A DNA stretch of 64,000 nt from Blastococcus saxobsidens. Its GTDB lineage: Bacteria; Actinomycetota; Actinomycetes; Mycobacteriales; Geodermatophilaceae. Positions 17,716 through 26,440 of this stretch are shown in pieces. Each line of letters starts with the position of its first letter. Position 1 is the first letter of the stretch. Location: contig NZ_JAAGWG010000024.1 in assembly GCF_010682065.1 (NCBI RefSeq), positions 28,806-92,805 on the forward strand, written 5' to 3'. A program made the position numbers and the translations under genes. The notes beneath the pieces were generated by a model. It saw nothing but the letters and a program-made list of their open reading frames with translations. It was not told the origin of the DNA and made no database searches.

Positions 17716-18870
17716 GTGGACGCCGAGGACTTCCGTCAGGTCAAGGACGCCGTTCGTCAGCTGATCCGTGGATCGGTCCTGCCCCGTGAGGAGCAGATCG
17801 AGGAGGAGGACCGCATCCCCGACGACCTCCGCGCGCAGGCCGCGGAGATGGGGCTGTTCGGTTACGCGCTGCCCGAGGAGTACGGCGGTCTGGGCGTGAC
17901 CATGAGCGAGGACGTCGAGCTCGCCATGGAGTTCGGCTACACGACGCCGGCCTTCCGCTCGCTGTTCGGCACCAACAACGGCATCTCGGGCCAGGTGATC
18001 GCGCGCTTCGGCGACGAGGCCCAGAAGAAGAAGTACCTGCCGGGGCTCTCCGCCGGTGAGCTGATCGGCTCCTTCGCCCTCACCGAGGCCGAGGCCGGCT
18101 CGGACCCCTCGGCCCTGCGCACCAGCGCCCGCCGCGACGGCGACTCCTGGGTGATCAACGGCAGCAAGCGCTACATCACCAACGCGCCGATGGCCGACCT
18201 CTTCGTGGTCTTCGCGCGGACCGACCCGGCCGAGAAGGGCGGGCGCGGCATCTCCAGCTTCGTCGTCGAGACCACGACGCCGGGCGTCACCGTGGGTCCC
18301 CGGGACAAGAAGATGGGTCAGGCCGGCGCCTGGACCAGCGAGGTGTTCTTCGACGACGTCCGGGTGCCCGCCGACGCCCTCATCGGCGAGGAGGGCCGCG
18401 GCTACGCCAAGGCGCTCACCGTGCTCTCCCGCGGCCGGCTGCACATCGCGGCGCTGTGCGTCGGCATGGCGCAGCGGGTGCTCGACGAGTCCGTCGCCTA
18501 CGCCGCCTCCGCCAAGCAGGGCGGGGCGCCCATCGGCCGCTTCCAGCTGGTCCAGGCGATGCTGGCCGACATGCACGCCGAGCTGCTCGCCGGCCGGAGC
18601 ATGGTGCGCGACGTCGCCGCCCGCTACGACTCCGGCGAGGACACCTCGGTCGGCCCGTCGTCGGCCAAGCTGTTCTGCACCGAGATGGTCGGCCGGGCCG
18701 TGGACACGGCCGTGCAGGTGCACGGCGGGATGGGATACCTGCGGACGACGCCGGTCGAGCGCTTCTACCGCGACGCCCGGCTGTTCCGCCTGTACGAGGG
18801 CACCAGCGAGGTGCAGCGCGTGATCATCGGGAGCTCGCTGCTGCGCGAGGCCGGCATGGCCCGTGGCTGA
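17716..18870 (+). CDS. Acyl-CoA dehydrogenase
   Basis: FAD enzyme making the 2,3-double bond in an acyl-CoA. 384 aa from the GTG at 17716 (an ATG at 17698 also fits, but CACGAT lies 12 nt before 17716). Features: SFALTEAEAGSDPSALRT and WVINGSKRYITNA (FAD/substrate signature), RGRLHIAALCVGMAQRVLDESVAYA, VQVHGGMGYLRTTPVERFYRDARL and the catalytic Glu region LYEGTSEVQR. Overlaps the thioesterase by 8 bp. Physiological chain length unknown. Confidence 0.93.
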   Translation: MDAEDFRQVKDAVRQLIRGSVLPREEQIEEEDRIPDDLRAQAAEMGLFGYALPEEYGGLGVTMSEDVELAMEFGYTTPAFRSLFGTNNGISGQVIARFGDEAQKKKYLPGLSAGELIGSFALTEAEAGSDPSALRTSARRDGDSWVINGSKRYITNAPMADLFVVFARTDPAEKGGRGISSFVVETTTPGVTVGPRDKKMGQAGAWTSEVFFDDVRVPADALIGEEGRGYAKALTVLSRGRLHIAALCVGMAQRVLDESVAYAASAKQGGAPIGRFQLVQAMLADMHAELLAGRSMVRDVAARYDSGEDTSVGPSSAKLFCTEMVGRAVDTAVQVHGGMGYLRTTPVERFYRDARLFRLYEGTSEVQRVIIGSSLLREAGMARG

Positions 18871-19558
18871 CCGCCCCGACCTGACCGGGGAGGAGCGGGC
18901 CCTCCGTCGCGACGCCGTCGGGGAGCTGGGGGAGGCGCTGCGCGCGCTGGTCGACGCCGCCGTCCGCACCGAGGTGCCGCTGGACCGGCTGACCGAGGCC
19001 ACCGTCGCGGCCCGCGAACTCACGGCGCTGCTCTCGGCCGACCTGCGCGAGGTGCACGAGATCGCCTCGGTCGACGACCCCGACAGCGGGCAGCGCTGGT
19101 ACAGCCCGGTCTACGGGCCGGGCAGCCCGGTGGCCCCGCCGATGGTCGTCGAGGACTTCCCGGACGAGGGTCGGTGCGTCGGCCGCGTGACCGTGGGCAA
19201 GAAGCTCGAGGGACCGCCCGGGCTGGTGCACGGTGGGGTCGTCGCCACGTTGCTGGACCACGTGCTCGCCCGCTCCGCGCGCGGCGCCGGGCACGGCGGG
19301 CTCACCGCCTCCCTGACCGTCACCTACCGGCGGCCGGTGCACCTCGGCGTGCCGCTGGTGGTCACCGGCGAGCTGGTCTCCGTCGAGGGGCGGCGGGCCA
19401 CCGCGACCGCCCGGCTCGTCGCCGAGGACGACCCGGAGACCACGCTGGCCGAGGGCGAGGCGCTGCTGATCGCGCTCCGGGCCGAGCGCGCCAGCGAGGT
19501 CTTCGCCCGGACCGGCCGGGTCGTCGGCGCCTGGACGACCCGAACGGGTGAGGACTGA
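18863..19558 (+). CDS. PaaI-type hot-dog thioesterase
   Basis: 231 aa. The C-terminal half has the PaaI/4HBT signature GPPGLVHGGVVATLLDHVLARSA and LTVTYRRPVHLGVPLVVTGELVS, that is, a hot-dog fold acyl-CoA thioesterase. The N-terminal about 70 residues are helical and form an extension not present in minimal PaaI. GTG at 18863 overlaps the acyl-CoA dehydrogenase stop, so both are probably one operon, controlling an acyl-CoA pool. Confidence 0.87.
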   Translation: MADRPDLTGEERALRRDAVGELGEALRALVDAAVRTEVPLDRLTEATVAARELTALLSADLREVHEIASVDDPDSGQRWYSPVYGPGSPVAPPMVVEDFPDEGRCVGRVTVGKKLEGPPGLVHGGVVATLLDHVLARSARGAGHGGLTASLTVTYRRPVHLGVPLVVTGELVSVEGRRATATARLVAEDDPETTLAEGEALLIALRAERASEVFARTGRVVGAWTTRTGED

Positions 19559-19572
19559 GTCTCGTAACTGAA

Positions 19573-19578
19573 TAGGAT
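19573..19578 (+). promoter_or_regulatory. -10-like hexamer for leaderless hsdR
   Basis: TAGGAT begins exactly 12 nt before the GTG at 19585, the same geometry and nearly the same hexamer as for abiEi (TAGGGT at 22133). No Shine-Dalgarno sequence. Confidence 0.5.
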
Positions 19579-19584
19579 CCCTGG

Positions 19585-22059
19585 GTGACCACTGGCGGAC
19601 CCGACGAGGCCGATACCTGTCGGGACCACGTGCGGCCGGCCGTGGCCCGTGCGGGATGGGCCGACGACCAGGTCCACGAGCAGTTCCGCGTGCAGGCTGA
19701 CCTGCCCGGCGGACGGCTGCCGCCTGCCGACCAGCGCAAGCGGCGTGCGGACTACGTCCTGGAGATCGATCCCGGCGTGCCCCTCGTGGTGATCGAGGCC
19801 AAGCGGCTGTGGGCGCGCCCGGGTGACGGGATCCAGCAGGCGGTCCGGTACGCGGACAGGCTCGGTGCACCACTGGCTCTCTCCACCAACGGCCGGGGAT
19901 GGGTGTCGTACAACGCCGTCACCGGCCTGCAGTCGGAGGTAGACGGCGTGCCAACGCCGGTCGAGGCGTGGGATCTGTTGGTGTCCTCACGTCAGCTCGG
20001 CGAGCAGGCCCAGGAGTACCTGCGGTCGCCGTTCAACCGTGAGCACCTCAACGCCGATGGCAGCGTGAAGGAACTCCGCTACTACCAGCGGCGGGCCATC
20101 CACGAGGTCCTGTGCGCGATGGCCGGCGGTCGGCGCCGCCTGCTCCTGGTCATGGCCACCGGATCGGGCAAGACGTTCACCGCTCTCCAGCTGGTGTGGA
20201 AGCTCTGGAACCACCGACGGCGCACGCAGCAGACCACCGGGGAGCGCAACTTCCGGGTCCTGTACCTGGCCGACCGTGACGTCCTGGTCAGCGATCCGAT
20301 GCGCAAGAACTTCCAGCGGGTCTTCGGTGACGCTGTCGTCAGGGTCAGCACCAAGGACGCCCGGCACTCGCCGGACATCTACTTCGCGACCTACCAGGGA
20401 TTGACCACGGCCCACCAGGACCCCGACGTCCCTCCTGACGCGTCCGAGGCGCGTGAGCTCCTGCGGAACTATCCGCCGGACTTCTTCGACCTGGTGATCG
20501 TCGACGAGTGCCATCGCGGCAGCGCCCGGGCGAACTCGGAGTGGCGCGGCATCCTCGAGCACTTCGATGCGGCGGTGCAGCTGGGGCTGACCGCGACCCC
20601 GGTCGACCACGGTGGTGTCGACACTTACGAGTACTTCGGCAACCCGGTCTTCTCCTACAGCCTCAAGAAGGGGATCGAGGACGGCTTCCTCGCCCCCTAC
20701 ACGATCCGCCGCGTCGTCTTCGACGTCGACGCCGAAGGGCTCGACGTCGTGGATGGCCAGCGGGACAGCCATGGCCAGCTCATCCCGGCGGGGACGTACG
20801 GCACCCGCGACTACGAGCGGCGCCTCCGGTTGCCGGACCGGACGGCGGCCATGGCGCGGCGGATCGTCGACGTCATCGGCGACACCGAGGACCGCGCCGT
20901 CGTCTTCTGCGTCGACGCCGCGCACGCCCTCACCATGTGCGCGGAGCTGCGCAATCTCCGGCCCGAGCGGACCCGTCGGGACCCGGAATGGGTGGCTCGG
21001 ATCATGTCGGCCGAGCGGGAGAAGGACCGGCTGCTGGAGCAGTTCACGGACCCGGAGCGGGACGTGCCCCAGATCGCCGTGACGTCGAGCCTGCTCTCCA
21101 CCGGCGTGGACATCGAGGACCTCAAGTACGTGGTCCTCGCCCGGTCGATCGGCTCGATGGCCGAGTTCAAGCAGATCATCGGTCGCGGCACCCGGCTCTA
21201 TCCCGAGAAGGGCAAGACGGAGTTCGAGATCATCGACTTCGTCGGCGCCACTGAGCTCTTCCGCGACCCGACGTTCGACGGGCCGCCGCTCCGTGCGACT
21301 GCTACCGAGACGGTCAGCCCGGAAGGCGAGGTCGAGGAGCGTGCCGTCGCATCCTCGGACGTCGGTTCCGAGGGGGAACCGCTGGAGCCGTCGGTCACCG
21401 TCGCCGAGCCCGAGCCGGAGTACCGCGGCGGCGGCTCCTCGGAGGGCGACGAGCCCGAGTCCGGCGAGGCAGCCCCACGGGAGAAGTTCGAGCTGCGCGG
21501 CGTGCCGGTGACGCTGACCAGCGAGGGCTTCTGGGTGCACGACGTGACCACCGGGCGGCCGCGACTGGTGAGTTACGTGGACTGGGCCGGCGAGCGGGTC
21601 CTGGAGCGCTTCGAGGAGCCCGAGGCACTGCTCCGGGCGTGGGCCGATCCGCGCTCCCGGTCGGAGGTGGTGACCTTCCTCGGCACCAACCACATCGACC
21701 CGGTGCGGTTGGCCGAGGAGTTGAGCCGAGGCGGGGACGGGCAGGTCGACACCGTTGACCAACTCCTGCACCTCGCATGGGGGTTGCCCACCATGACGCG
21801 AGCCGAGCGGGCGAGGCGGGCCCTTTCCGGCCACCGGGCAGAAATCGACGCCTACCCGGAGCAGGCCCGCGACGTCCTGACCTTGCTCCTGGACCGGTAT
21901 GCCGTCGCGGGGATCGACGAGATCGCCGCGCCCTCGGTCGTGCAGGTTCCGCCGCTGTCCGCAGTCGGCTCTCCGGCACAGATCGCGAGCCGGTTCGGCG
22001 GTGCAGAGGCCTGGCACCAGGCGCGAGCCGCCGTCCAGGAGTGGCTGTACACGGCTTGA
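19585..22059 (+). CDS. hsdR: Type I restriction enzyme, R subunit
   Basis: Motor and nuclease subunit of a type I restriction-modification complex. 824 aa. The PD-(D/E)xK nuclease is at the N-terminus: Asp56 (RADYVLEID), Glu71 and Lys73 (VVIEAKR). The SF2 helicase follows: Walker A ATGSGKT 191-197, DECH 307-310, LTATP 335-339, QIIGRGTRLYP about 530-540. An acidic linker lies near 590-640, then a C-terminal domain like EcoEI-type (type IB) R subunits. The usual partners hsdM and hsdS come 1.6 kb later, after an AbiE pair. Leaderless GTG start likely. Confidence 0.95.
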   Translation: MTTGGPDEADTCRDHVRPAVARAGWADDQVHEQFRVQADLPGGRLPPADQRKRRADYVLEIDPGVPLVVIEAKRLWARPGDGIQQAVRYADRLGAPLALSTNGRGWVSYNAVTGLQSEVDGVPTPVEAWDLLVSSRQLGEQAQEYLRSPFNREHLNADGSVKELRYYQRRAIHEVLCAMAGGRRRLLLVMATGSGKTFTALQLVWKLWNHRRRTQQTTGERNFRVLYLADRDVLVSDPMRKNFQRVFGDAVVRVSTKDARHSPDIYFATYQGLTTAHQDPDVPPDASEARELLRNYPPDFFDLVIVDECHRGSARANSEWRGILEHFDAAVQLGLTATPVDHGGVDTYEYFGNPVFSYSLKKGIEDGFLAPYTIRRVVFDVDAEGLDVVDGQRDSHGQLIPAGTYGTRDYERRLRLPDRTAAMARRIVDVIGDTEDRAVVFCVDAAHALTMCAELRNLRPERTRRDPEWVARIMSAEREKDRLLEQFTDPERDVPQIAVTSSLLSTGVDIEDLKYVVLARSIGSMAEFKQIIGRGTRLYPEKGKTEFEIIDFVGATELFRDPTFDGPPLRATATETVSPEGEVEERAVASSDVGSEGEPLEPSVTVAEPEPEYRGGGSSEGDEPESGEAAPREKFELRGVPVTLTSEGFWVHDVTTGRPRLVSYVDWAGERVLERFEEPEALLRAWADPRSRSEVVTFLGTNHIDPVRLAEELSRGGDGQVDTVDQLLHLAWGLPTMTRAERARRALSGHRAEIDAYPEQARDVLTLLLDRYAVAGIDEIAAPSVVQVPPLSAVGSPAQIASRFGGAEAWHQARAAVQEWLYTA

Positions 22060-22066
22060 ACCGGAC

Positions 22067-22112
22067 GAAACTGTAGTTTCGGTCGAGCGTGGTCCAGTCA
22101 AACTAAAGTTCC
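22067..22112 (+). promoter_or_regulatory. Two operator-like inverted repeats before abiEi
   Basis: GAAACTGTAGTTTC (22067-22080, 6-bp arms, 2-nt centre) and CAAACTAAAGTTCC (22099-22112) share the pattern AAACTnnAGTTnC. Their starts are 32 bp apart, three helical turns. AbiEi antitoxins are known to bind inverted repeats in their own promoter, so these are likely autoregulatory sites. The region is visibly AT-richer than its surroundings. Confidence 0.6.
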
Positions 22113-22132
22113 TATTGAGTTCAGCAGTCCTG

Positions 22133-22138
22133 TAGGGT
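22133..22138 (+). promoter_or_regulatory. -10-like hexamer for leaderless abiEi
   Basis: TAGGGT begins exactly 12 nt before the ATG at 22145 and no Shine-Dalgarno sequence intervenes. It gives the toxin-antitoxin pair its own promoter inside the restriction operon. Confidence 0.5.
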
Positions 22139-22144
22139 CTTGGC

Positions 22145-22741
22145 ATGTCCGCTCGCCTCGACCTGCGCCGCAGGCTCCACGAGGTCGCGTTTCGGCAGGC
22201 CGGCTACGTCTCGGCCGCGCAGGCGCTCGGGGTCGGGTACAGCTACCAGGCCCAGAAGTACCACGTCGACCGCGGAAACTGGGTGAAGGTCGACCGTGCC
22301 CTGTTCCGGCTCGCCGGGTGGCCGGCTGCTGCCAACGACGGCTACGCCCGGTGGGCGGTGTGGTCCGAGGGGCTGGGTGTCGTCTCCTTCCAGTCAGCTG
22401 CGGATGTGCACGACCTCGGGGAGTTCGATCTCGGGGATGTGCACCTGACCGTTCCGGCGCCTCGGCCGGCGACCCCAGGAGTGGTCCTGCACGTCGCTGA
22501 GCTGGACGACGGCGACATCGACGACCGTGGCTCCTTCCGCGTGACGACCGTGACGCGCACGCTGCTCGATCTGGCGACCACCAGCGTCAGCCAGGAGCAG
22601 CTCAGCTCTGCCGTCGGCGATGCCCTGTCGGCGGGCTCGGCGAGCCGCGGCACCCTGCAGCGCCGGATGGATGCCTTCGGCCCCGCCGCAGCCCTCCGGC
22701 TCGAACGCGCGCTGACCGCGCCGCCCGAGGCCCACGCATGA
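22145..22741 (+). CDS. AbiEi-type antitoxin (type IV toxin-antitoxin)
   Basis: Antitoxin and transcriptional autorepressor of an AbiE pair. 198 aa: an N-terminal winged-helix region (LHEVAFRQAGYVSAAQALGV, YHVDRGNWVKVDRALFRLAG) followed by the AbiEi C-terminal antitoxin region (SFRVTTVTRTLLDLATTSVS, VGDALSAGSASRGTL). AbiE pairs act in phage abortive infection in other bacteria. ATG at 22145; ATGA overlap with the toxin gene. The pair lies between hsdR and hsdM, an unusual place. Confidence 0.85.
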   Translation: MSARLDLRRRLHEVAFRQAGYVSAAQALGVGYSYQAQKYHVDRGNWVKVDRALFRLAGWPAAANDGYARWAVWSEGLGVVSFQSAADVHDLGEFDLGDVHLTVPAPRPATPGVVLHVAELDDGDIDDRGSFRVTTVTRTLLDLATTSVSQEQLSSAVGDALSAGSASRGTLQRRMDAFGPAAALRLERALTAPPEAHA

Positions 22742-23586
22742 CCCCCGCGACACCGGCCGCCATGCGCGCGGCGCTGGAGGCGCGCCTGGTGAACCAGGCC
22801 GCGAGCCTCGGCATCGAGGCGGGCCGTCTTCGGCGGCGGCTGGTCTTCCAGCGGATCGTGCGGCGGCTGTCGGGTGACGACCGCTGGGTTCTCAAGGGTG
22901 GCTACCTCCTGGAGGCGCGCCTGGAGCACCGCGCCCGGACGACCCGGGACCTCGATCTGGCGAGCGCTCTGGCTGCAGGAGTGGAGCCGCTCCGCGATGC
23001 CTTGGCGACCGCCCTCGATCAGGACCCGGAGGGCGACTTCTTCCGGTTCTCCATCACCGGTGCGGCGGCGCTCCGACCTGATGACGCCGGGCAGGGCGGG
23101 TGGCGGTTCAGCGTGGAGGTCCGGATCGCGGGGAGGGTCTTCGACCGCGTGCGGGTCGACGTCGTCGCTCGCGTCGCCGAGACCTCCGGTTCCACGGAGC
23201 TGATCGACCTGCCGGCACCTGTGGACGGCGTCGACCTCGGGCCGGCGCAGGTGTTGGCCGTCGATGTCGCCCAGCACGCGGCGGAGAAGTTCCACGCGAT
23301 CTGCCGCACCTACGCGGGGAACCGACCCAGCACCCGGGTCAAGGACCTGGTCGACGTGGTGCTGCTCGTCGAGGCCGGGCTCCTACCCGATCCTCGGCTG
23401 CCCGAGCGCCTGCGGATGGTCTTCGCGGCACGGGACGGGCAGGAACCGCCACTGGACCTGCCGGAGCCGCCGGCGTCCTGGGCACGCGACTACGAAGCGC
23501 TCGTCACCGACGTCGGCGCCGCTACCGGAACCCTGCCGGCGGCCATGTCGGTCGCCACCGCGGTGTACCAGCAGGCCCTCGCCTGA
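22738..23586 (+). CDS. AbiEii-type nucleotidyltransferase toxin
   Basis: Toxin of the AbiE pair, a DNA polymerase beta-like nucleotidyltransferase. 282 aa. All four AbiEii motifs are present: LKGGYLLEARL (Gly-Gly, 53-55) with TTRDLDLA (71-74), VRVDVV with Asp141, QHAAEKFHAICR (Glu-Lys 183-184) and STRVKDLVDVVLL (200-206). It should therefore be active. Some family members modify tRNA 3' ends; the target here is unknown. ATG overlaps the antitoxin stop by 4 bp, and hsdM begins 39 bp downstream. Confidence 0.9.
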   Translation: MTPATPAAMRAALEARLVNQAASLGIEAGRLRRRLVFQRIVRRLSGDDRWVLKGGYLLEARLEHRARTTRDLDLASALAAGVEPLRDALATALDQDPEGDFFRFSITGAAALRPDDAGQGGWRFSVEVRIAGRVFDRVRVDVVARVAETSGSTELIDLPAPVDGVDLGPAQVLAVDVAQHAAEKFHAICRTYAGNRPSTRVKDLVDVVLLVEAGLLPDPRLPERLRMVFAARDGQEPPLDLPEPPASWARDYEALVTDVGAATGTLPAAMSVATAVYQQALA

Positions 23587-23625
23587 CTCCTCGCCACTGC
23601 TCGTCCTCCACCAAGAAAGCAGCGC

Positions 23626-25110
23626 ATGCCCGCAGCGAAGCCCACCGCCAGCCTGTCCGCCGTCATCAAGCGGGCCCGTGACGTCATGCGCAAGGACGCC
23701 GGGCTCAACGGGGACGCCGACCGCATTCCACAGTTCGCCTGGCTGCTCTTCCTGAAGGCCCTCGACGATCTCGACGAGTCCCGCGAGGTGACCGACCCTG
23801 AGTACCGGCCGGCGCTCGCGTCGCCCTACCGGTGGCGGGACTGGGCAGCGGACTCCACCACCCGCCGCAGCGGTGACGCACTGCTCACGTTCGTCAACCA
23901 GAACCTGCTGCCTCACCTGGCGGGGCTGACCGGCAGTGGCGCAGCGGGCGACACCCGCGAGACGGTGGCCGCGATCTTCCGGGACACGCGGAACCGGATG
24001 CTGTCGGGCTACCTGCTGGCCGACCTCGTCGACGAGGTGAACAAGGTCAGCTTCGTGTCGGCCGACGACGTGCACACCATGGCGCACCTCTACGAGTCGA
24101 TGCTCCGGGAGATGCGCGACGCCGCCGGTGACGCGGGCGAGTTCTACACCCCGCGGCCGGTCATCCGGTTCATGGTCAACATGCTGGACCCGCGTCCGGG
24201 CGAGGTGGTGATGGACCCGGCCGCAGGAACCGGCGGCTTCCTGGTGGAGGCCTGGGACCACATGGTTCGGGCAGCCGATGCGTCGGAGACGCCGGCTCAG
24301 CAGCGTGCGGCGCTACGCGGAACCCTGCGCGGGTTCGAGAAGAAGCCCATGCCGTACCTGCTCGGGCAGATGAACCTGCTGCTGCACGAGGTCGACTCGC
24401 CCCGCATCACTCGGGGCAATGCGCTCACCTTCTCGGCGGCCGATCAGCGCCGCGACGGCGTCGACGTCGTGCTGACCAACCCGCCGTTCGGCGGCGAGGA
24501 AGAGGTCGGGGTCAAGGATTACTTCAAGACCGACTACCGGACGGCGGAGACGTCGTGGCTGTTCCTTCTGTCGGTGATGGAGCGCATCGCCAAGTCGAAG
24601 ACCGGACGGGCCGCGATTGTCGTACCCAATGCCGTACTTTTCGACGAGGGAATCGGGGCCCGGATCAAGGCGAGGTTGTTGGAGGAATTCAATCTGCACA
24701 CCATCGTGCGTCTCCCTATTGGTACGTTTTCCCCCTACACCCTCATTTCGACCAATATCCTCTTCTTCGAGCGGGGCGGTCCGACGAGGAGCATCTGGTT
24801 CTACGAGCATCCGCTGCCGCAACGGCGTAGGAGCTACACCAAGACCAAGCCGCTGCGCTACGAGGAGTTGGCGGATTGTGAGGCGTGGTGGGGTAGTGAC
24901 GGCCGAGTTCACCGTGTCGAGACGTCGAACGCTTGGAACGTCCCCGTGACAGACCTCAACAACTTCGACCTTGACCTACACAGTCCGAACCGACCAGACG
25001 ATCTTGCCCATCGACCACCTGTCGAGTTGATCGCCGAGCTGATCGACACGGAGACGCAGATCCTCGGTCTGCTGGAGCGGATGCAAGCTGAGATGGCGGG
25101 CCGGCAGTGA
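23626..25110 (+). CDS. hsdM: Type I restriction enzyme, M subunit (N6-adenine methyltransferase)
   Basis: 494 aa. HsdM N-terminal helical domain (RIPQFAWLLFLKALDDLD), then the linker GEFYTPRPV (171-179), SAM motif DPAAGTGG (197-204) and catalytic NPPF (285-288) for adenine-N6 methylation. Length is normal. Base composition changes inside the gene: from about 24.6 kb AT-rich codons appear (64 G/C in the 120 bases 24661-24780), unlike the 5' half. ATG at 23626; GTGA overlap with hsdS. Confidence 0.95.
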   Translation: MPAAKPTASLSAVIKRARDVMRKDAGLNGDADRIPQFAWLLFLKALDDLDESREVTDPEYRPALASPYRWRDWAADSTTRRSGDALLTFVNQNLLPHLAGLTGSGAAGDTRETVAAIFRDTRNRMLSGYLLADLVDEVNKVSFVSADDVHTMAHLYESMLREMRDAAGDAGEFYTPRPVIRFMVNMLDPRPGEVVMDPAAGTGGFLVEAWDHMVRAADASETPAQQRAALRGTLRGFEKKPMPYLLGQMNLLLHEVDSPRITRGNALTFSAADQRRDGVDVVLTNPPFGGEEEVGVKDYFKTDYRTAETSWLFLLSVMERIAKSKTGRAAIVVPNAVLFDEGIGARIKARLLEEFNLHTIVRLPIGTFSPYTLISTNILFFERGGPTRSIWFYEHPLPQRRRSYTKTKPLRYEELADCEAWWGSDGRVHRVETSNAWNVPVTDLNNFDLDLHSPNRPDDLAHRPPVELIAELIDTETQILGLLERMQAEMAGRQ

Positions 25111-25688
25111 CCGTCCGGCACGTTCGCGTGGGGGACGTGCTCCGGCTGGAGCGGACGAAGATCACTCCTGACCCGGCGGCGGCGTATCGCCAGATCGGTG
25201 TCTACTCGTGGGGCAAGGGAATCATTGAGAACGAGGCGATCCCCGGTGCGGAGCTGAGCAAGGTCACCTACTACCGTTTCCCGCCCAACGCTTTGATCCT
25301 GAGCAACATCCAGGCATGGGAGGCGGCGATCGCCGTATCGACCGAGCGTCAGGCGGAGGAGTTCATAGCCTCACAGAGATTTCTTCCGTACGTGCCGATC
25401 CGTGAAGGTGAAGTCGAGGCTCGCTACCTGCTGCACTTCTTCTTGAGTGATCCCGGGATGGTGCTCATTCGCAAGGCGTCGCCTGGCACGGTTACCCGTA
25501 ACCGCACCTTGGGCATGAAGGCGTTCGAGGACCTTGTGGTTCCTTTGCCAGATGTCACTGCCCAAAGCGTGATGGTTGGCCGATTGGATCAACTGGCGGA
25601 CATCGCCACGTTGATCGAGCGCCAACGCGCGGTCGCTGTGGCGCTACCTCAGGCGGCACGGAACGAGATCTTTTCGAAGCTTGTCTGA
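25107..25688 (+). CDS. hsdS: Half-length type I specificity subunit HsdS (single recognition domain)
   Basis: DNA-recognition subunit of the type I complex. Only 193 aa, against about 400 for normal HsdS: one target-recognition domain (residues about 1-150; FPPNALILSNIQAWEAAIAV, RYLLHFFLSDPGM, KASPGTVTRNRTLGMKAFED) and one C-terminal conserved helix (VGRLDQLADIATLIERQRAV). Such half subunits can work as dimers and would then read a palindromic site. It uses AT-richer codons than the neighbourhood, like the end of hsdM. GTG start overlaps the hsdM stop. Confidence 0.88.
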   Translation: MTVRHVRVGDVLRLERTKITPDPAAAYRQIGVYSWGKGIIENEAIPGAELSKVTYYRFPPNALILSNIQAWEAAIAVSTERQAEEFIASQRFLPYVPIREGEVEARYLLHFFLSDPGMVLIRKASPGTVTRNRTLGMKAFEDLVVPLPDVTAQSVMVGRLDQLADIATLIERQRAVAVALPQAARNEIFSKLV

Positions 25689-25694
25689 CGCGGC

Positions 25695-26345
25695 TCAGAT
25701 CGCACGCCAGTGGTCGCCGGCGACGATGAGGTGGTCGAGGAAGCGCAGCCCGCACGCCTCGGCGGCGGCGCGTACCTGAGCCGTCGCCGTGCGGTCGGCA
25801 GGGCTCGGTTCCAGCGATCCACCGGGATGGTTGTGCGCCAGGGCGAACGCCTGGCCGCCTCGGGTGAGCACTGCCCGCAGCACGTCACCGACCGGGGCGG
25901 CGGCGTGCGCCGTCGTCCCTTCGGCAATCGGAACTACGTCCACCACGCGCAGGCGCCTGTCCAGCACGGCAACCATCATCCGTTCGCGCTGCCGGTCCTG
26001 CAGGTGCGGCAGCACCGCCGCCGCCACACCCGCCGAGCCGGACACCCCCGACGCGGGCTCGGTGAGGGCGGCCCGGCGGCGCAGCTCTGTCGCAGCCGCG
26101 ATGCGGGCCGATGCCGCCGGGCCGAGCCCCCGGATGCGCTCGATCTCCTGCACGGTCGTGGTGGCCAGCCCGGCGACTCCGCCCGTCGACGCGATGAGCC
26201 GGTGCGCGAGATCGATCGCGTTGTGCTCGCGATTCCCGGCGCCGATGAGGATGGCCACCACCTCGGCGTCCGTCAGCGCGTCCGGGCCGAGCCTCCGGAG
26301 GCGTTCCCGCGGGCGCTGCTCCACCGGCAGATCGGTGATGCGCAT
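25695..26345 (-). CDS. radC: RadC-family JAB domain protein
   Basis: 216 aa from the ATG at 26345 (GTG at 26360 possible). N-terminal UPF0758 region (LPVEQRPRERLRRLGPDALTDAEVVAILIGAG) with a helix-hairpin-helix (VQEIERIRGLGPAASARIAAA), then the JAB metal motif AHNHPGGSLEPSPADRTAT and FLDHLIVAG. Despite the name it is not an established repair gene; RadC-like proteins are common in mobile and defence loci. It is convergent with hsdS, 6 bp between the stops. Confidence 0.88.
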   Translation of the reverse strand: MRITDLPVEQRPRERLRRLGPDALTDAEVVAILIGAGNREHNAIDLAHRLIASTGGVAGLATTTVQEIERIRGLGPAASARIAAATELRRRAALTEPASGVSGSAGVAAAVLPHLQDRQRERMMVAVLDRRLRVVDVVPIAEGTTAHAAAPVGDVLRAVLTRGGQAFALAHNHPGGSLEPSPADRTATAQVRAAAEACGLRFLDHLIVAGDHWRAI

Positions 26346-26440
26346 CGGTCGGCGGGGCACCAGCCGAGGCTAGTGAGACGCCTGACTGGTCGATGCCCCT
26401 CGGTCGGATCTGTGGACAGCTGGAGGAGAGGATGTGCTGC

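Noticed and set aside
16351..19023. 890-codon open frame on the minus strand
   Set aside because: Runs antisense through the aldo/keto reductase and acyl-CoA dehydrogenase, both with clear motifs; the translation is low-complexity.
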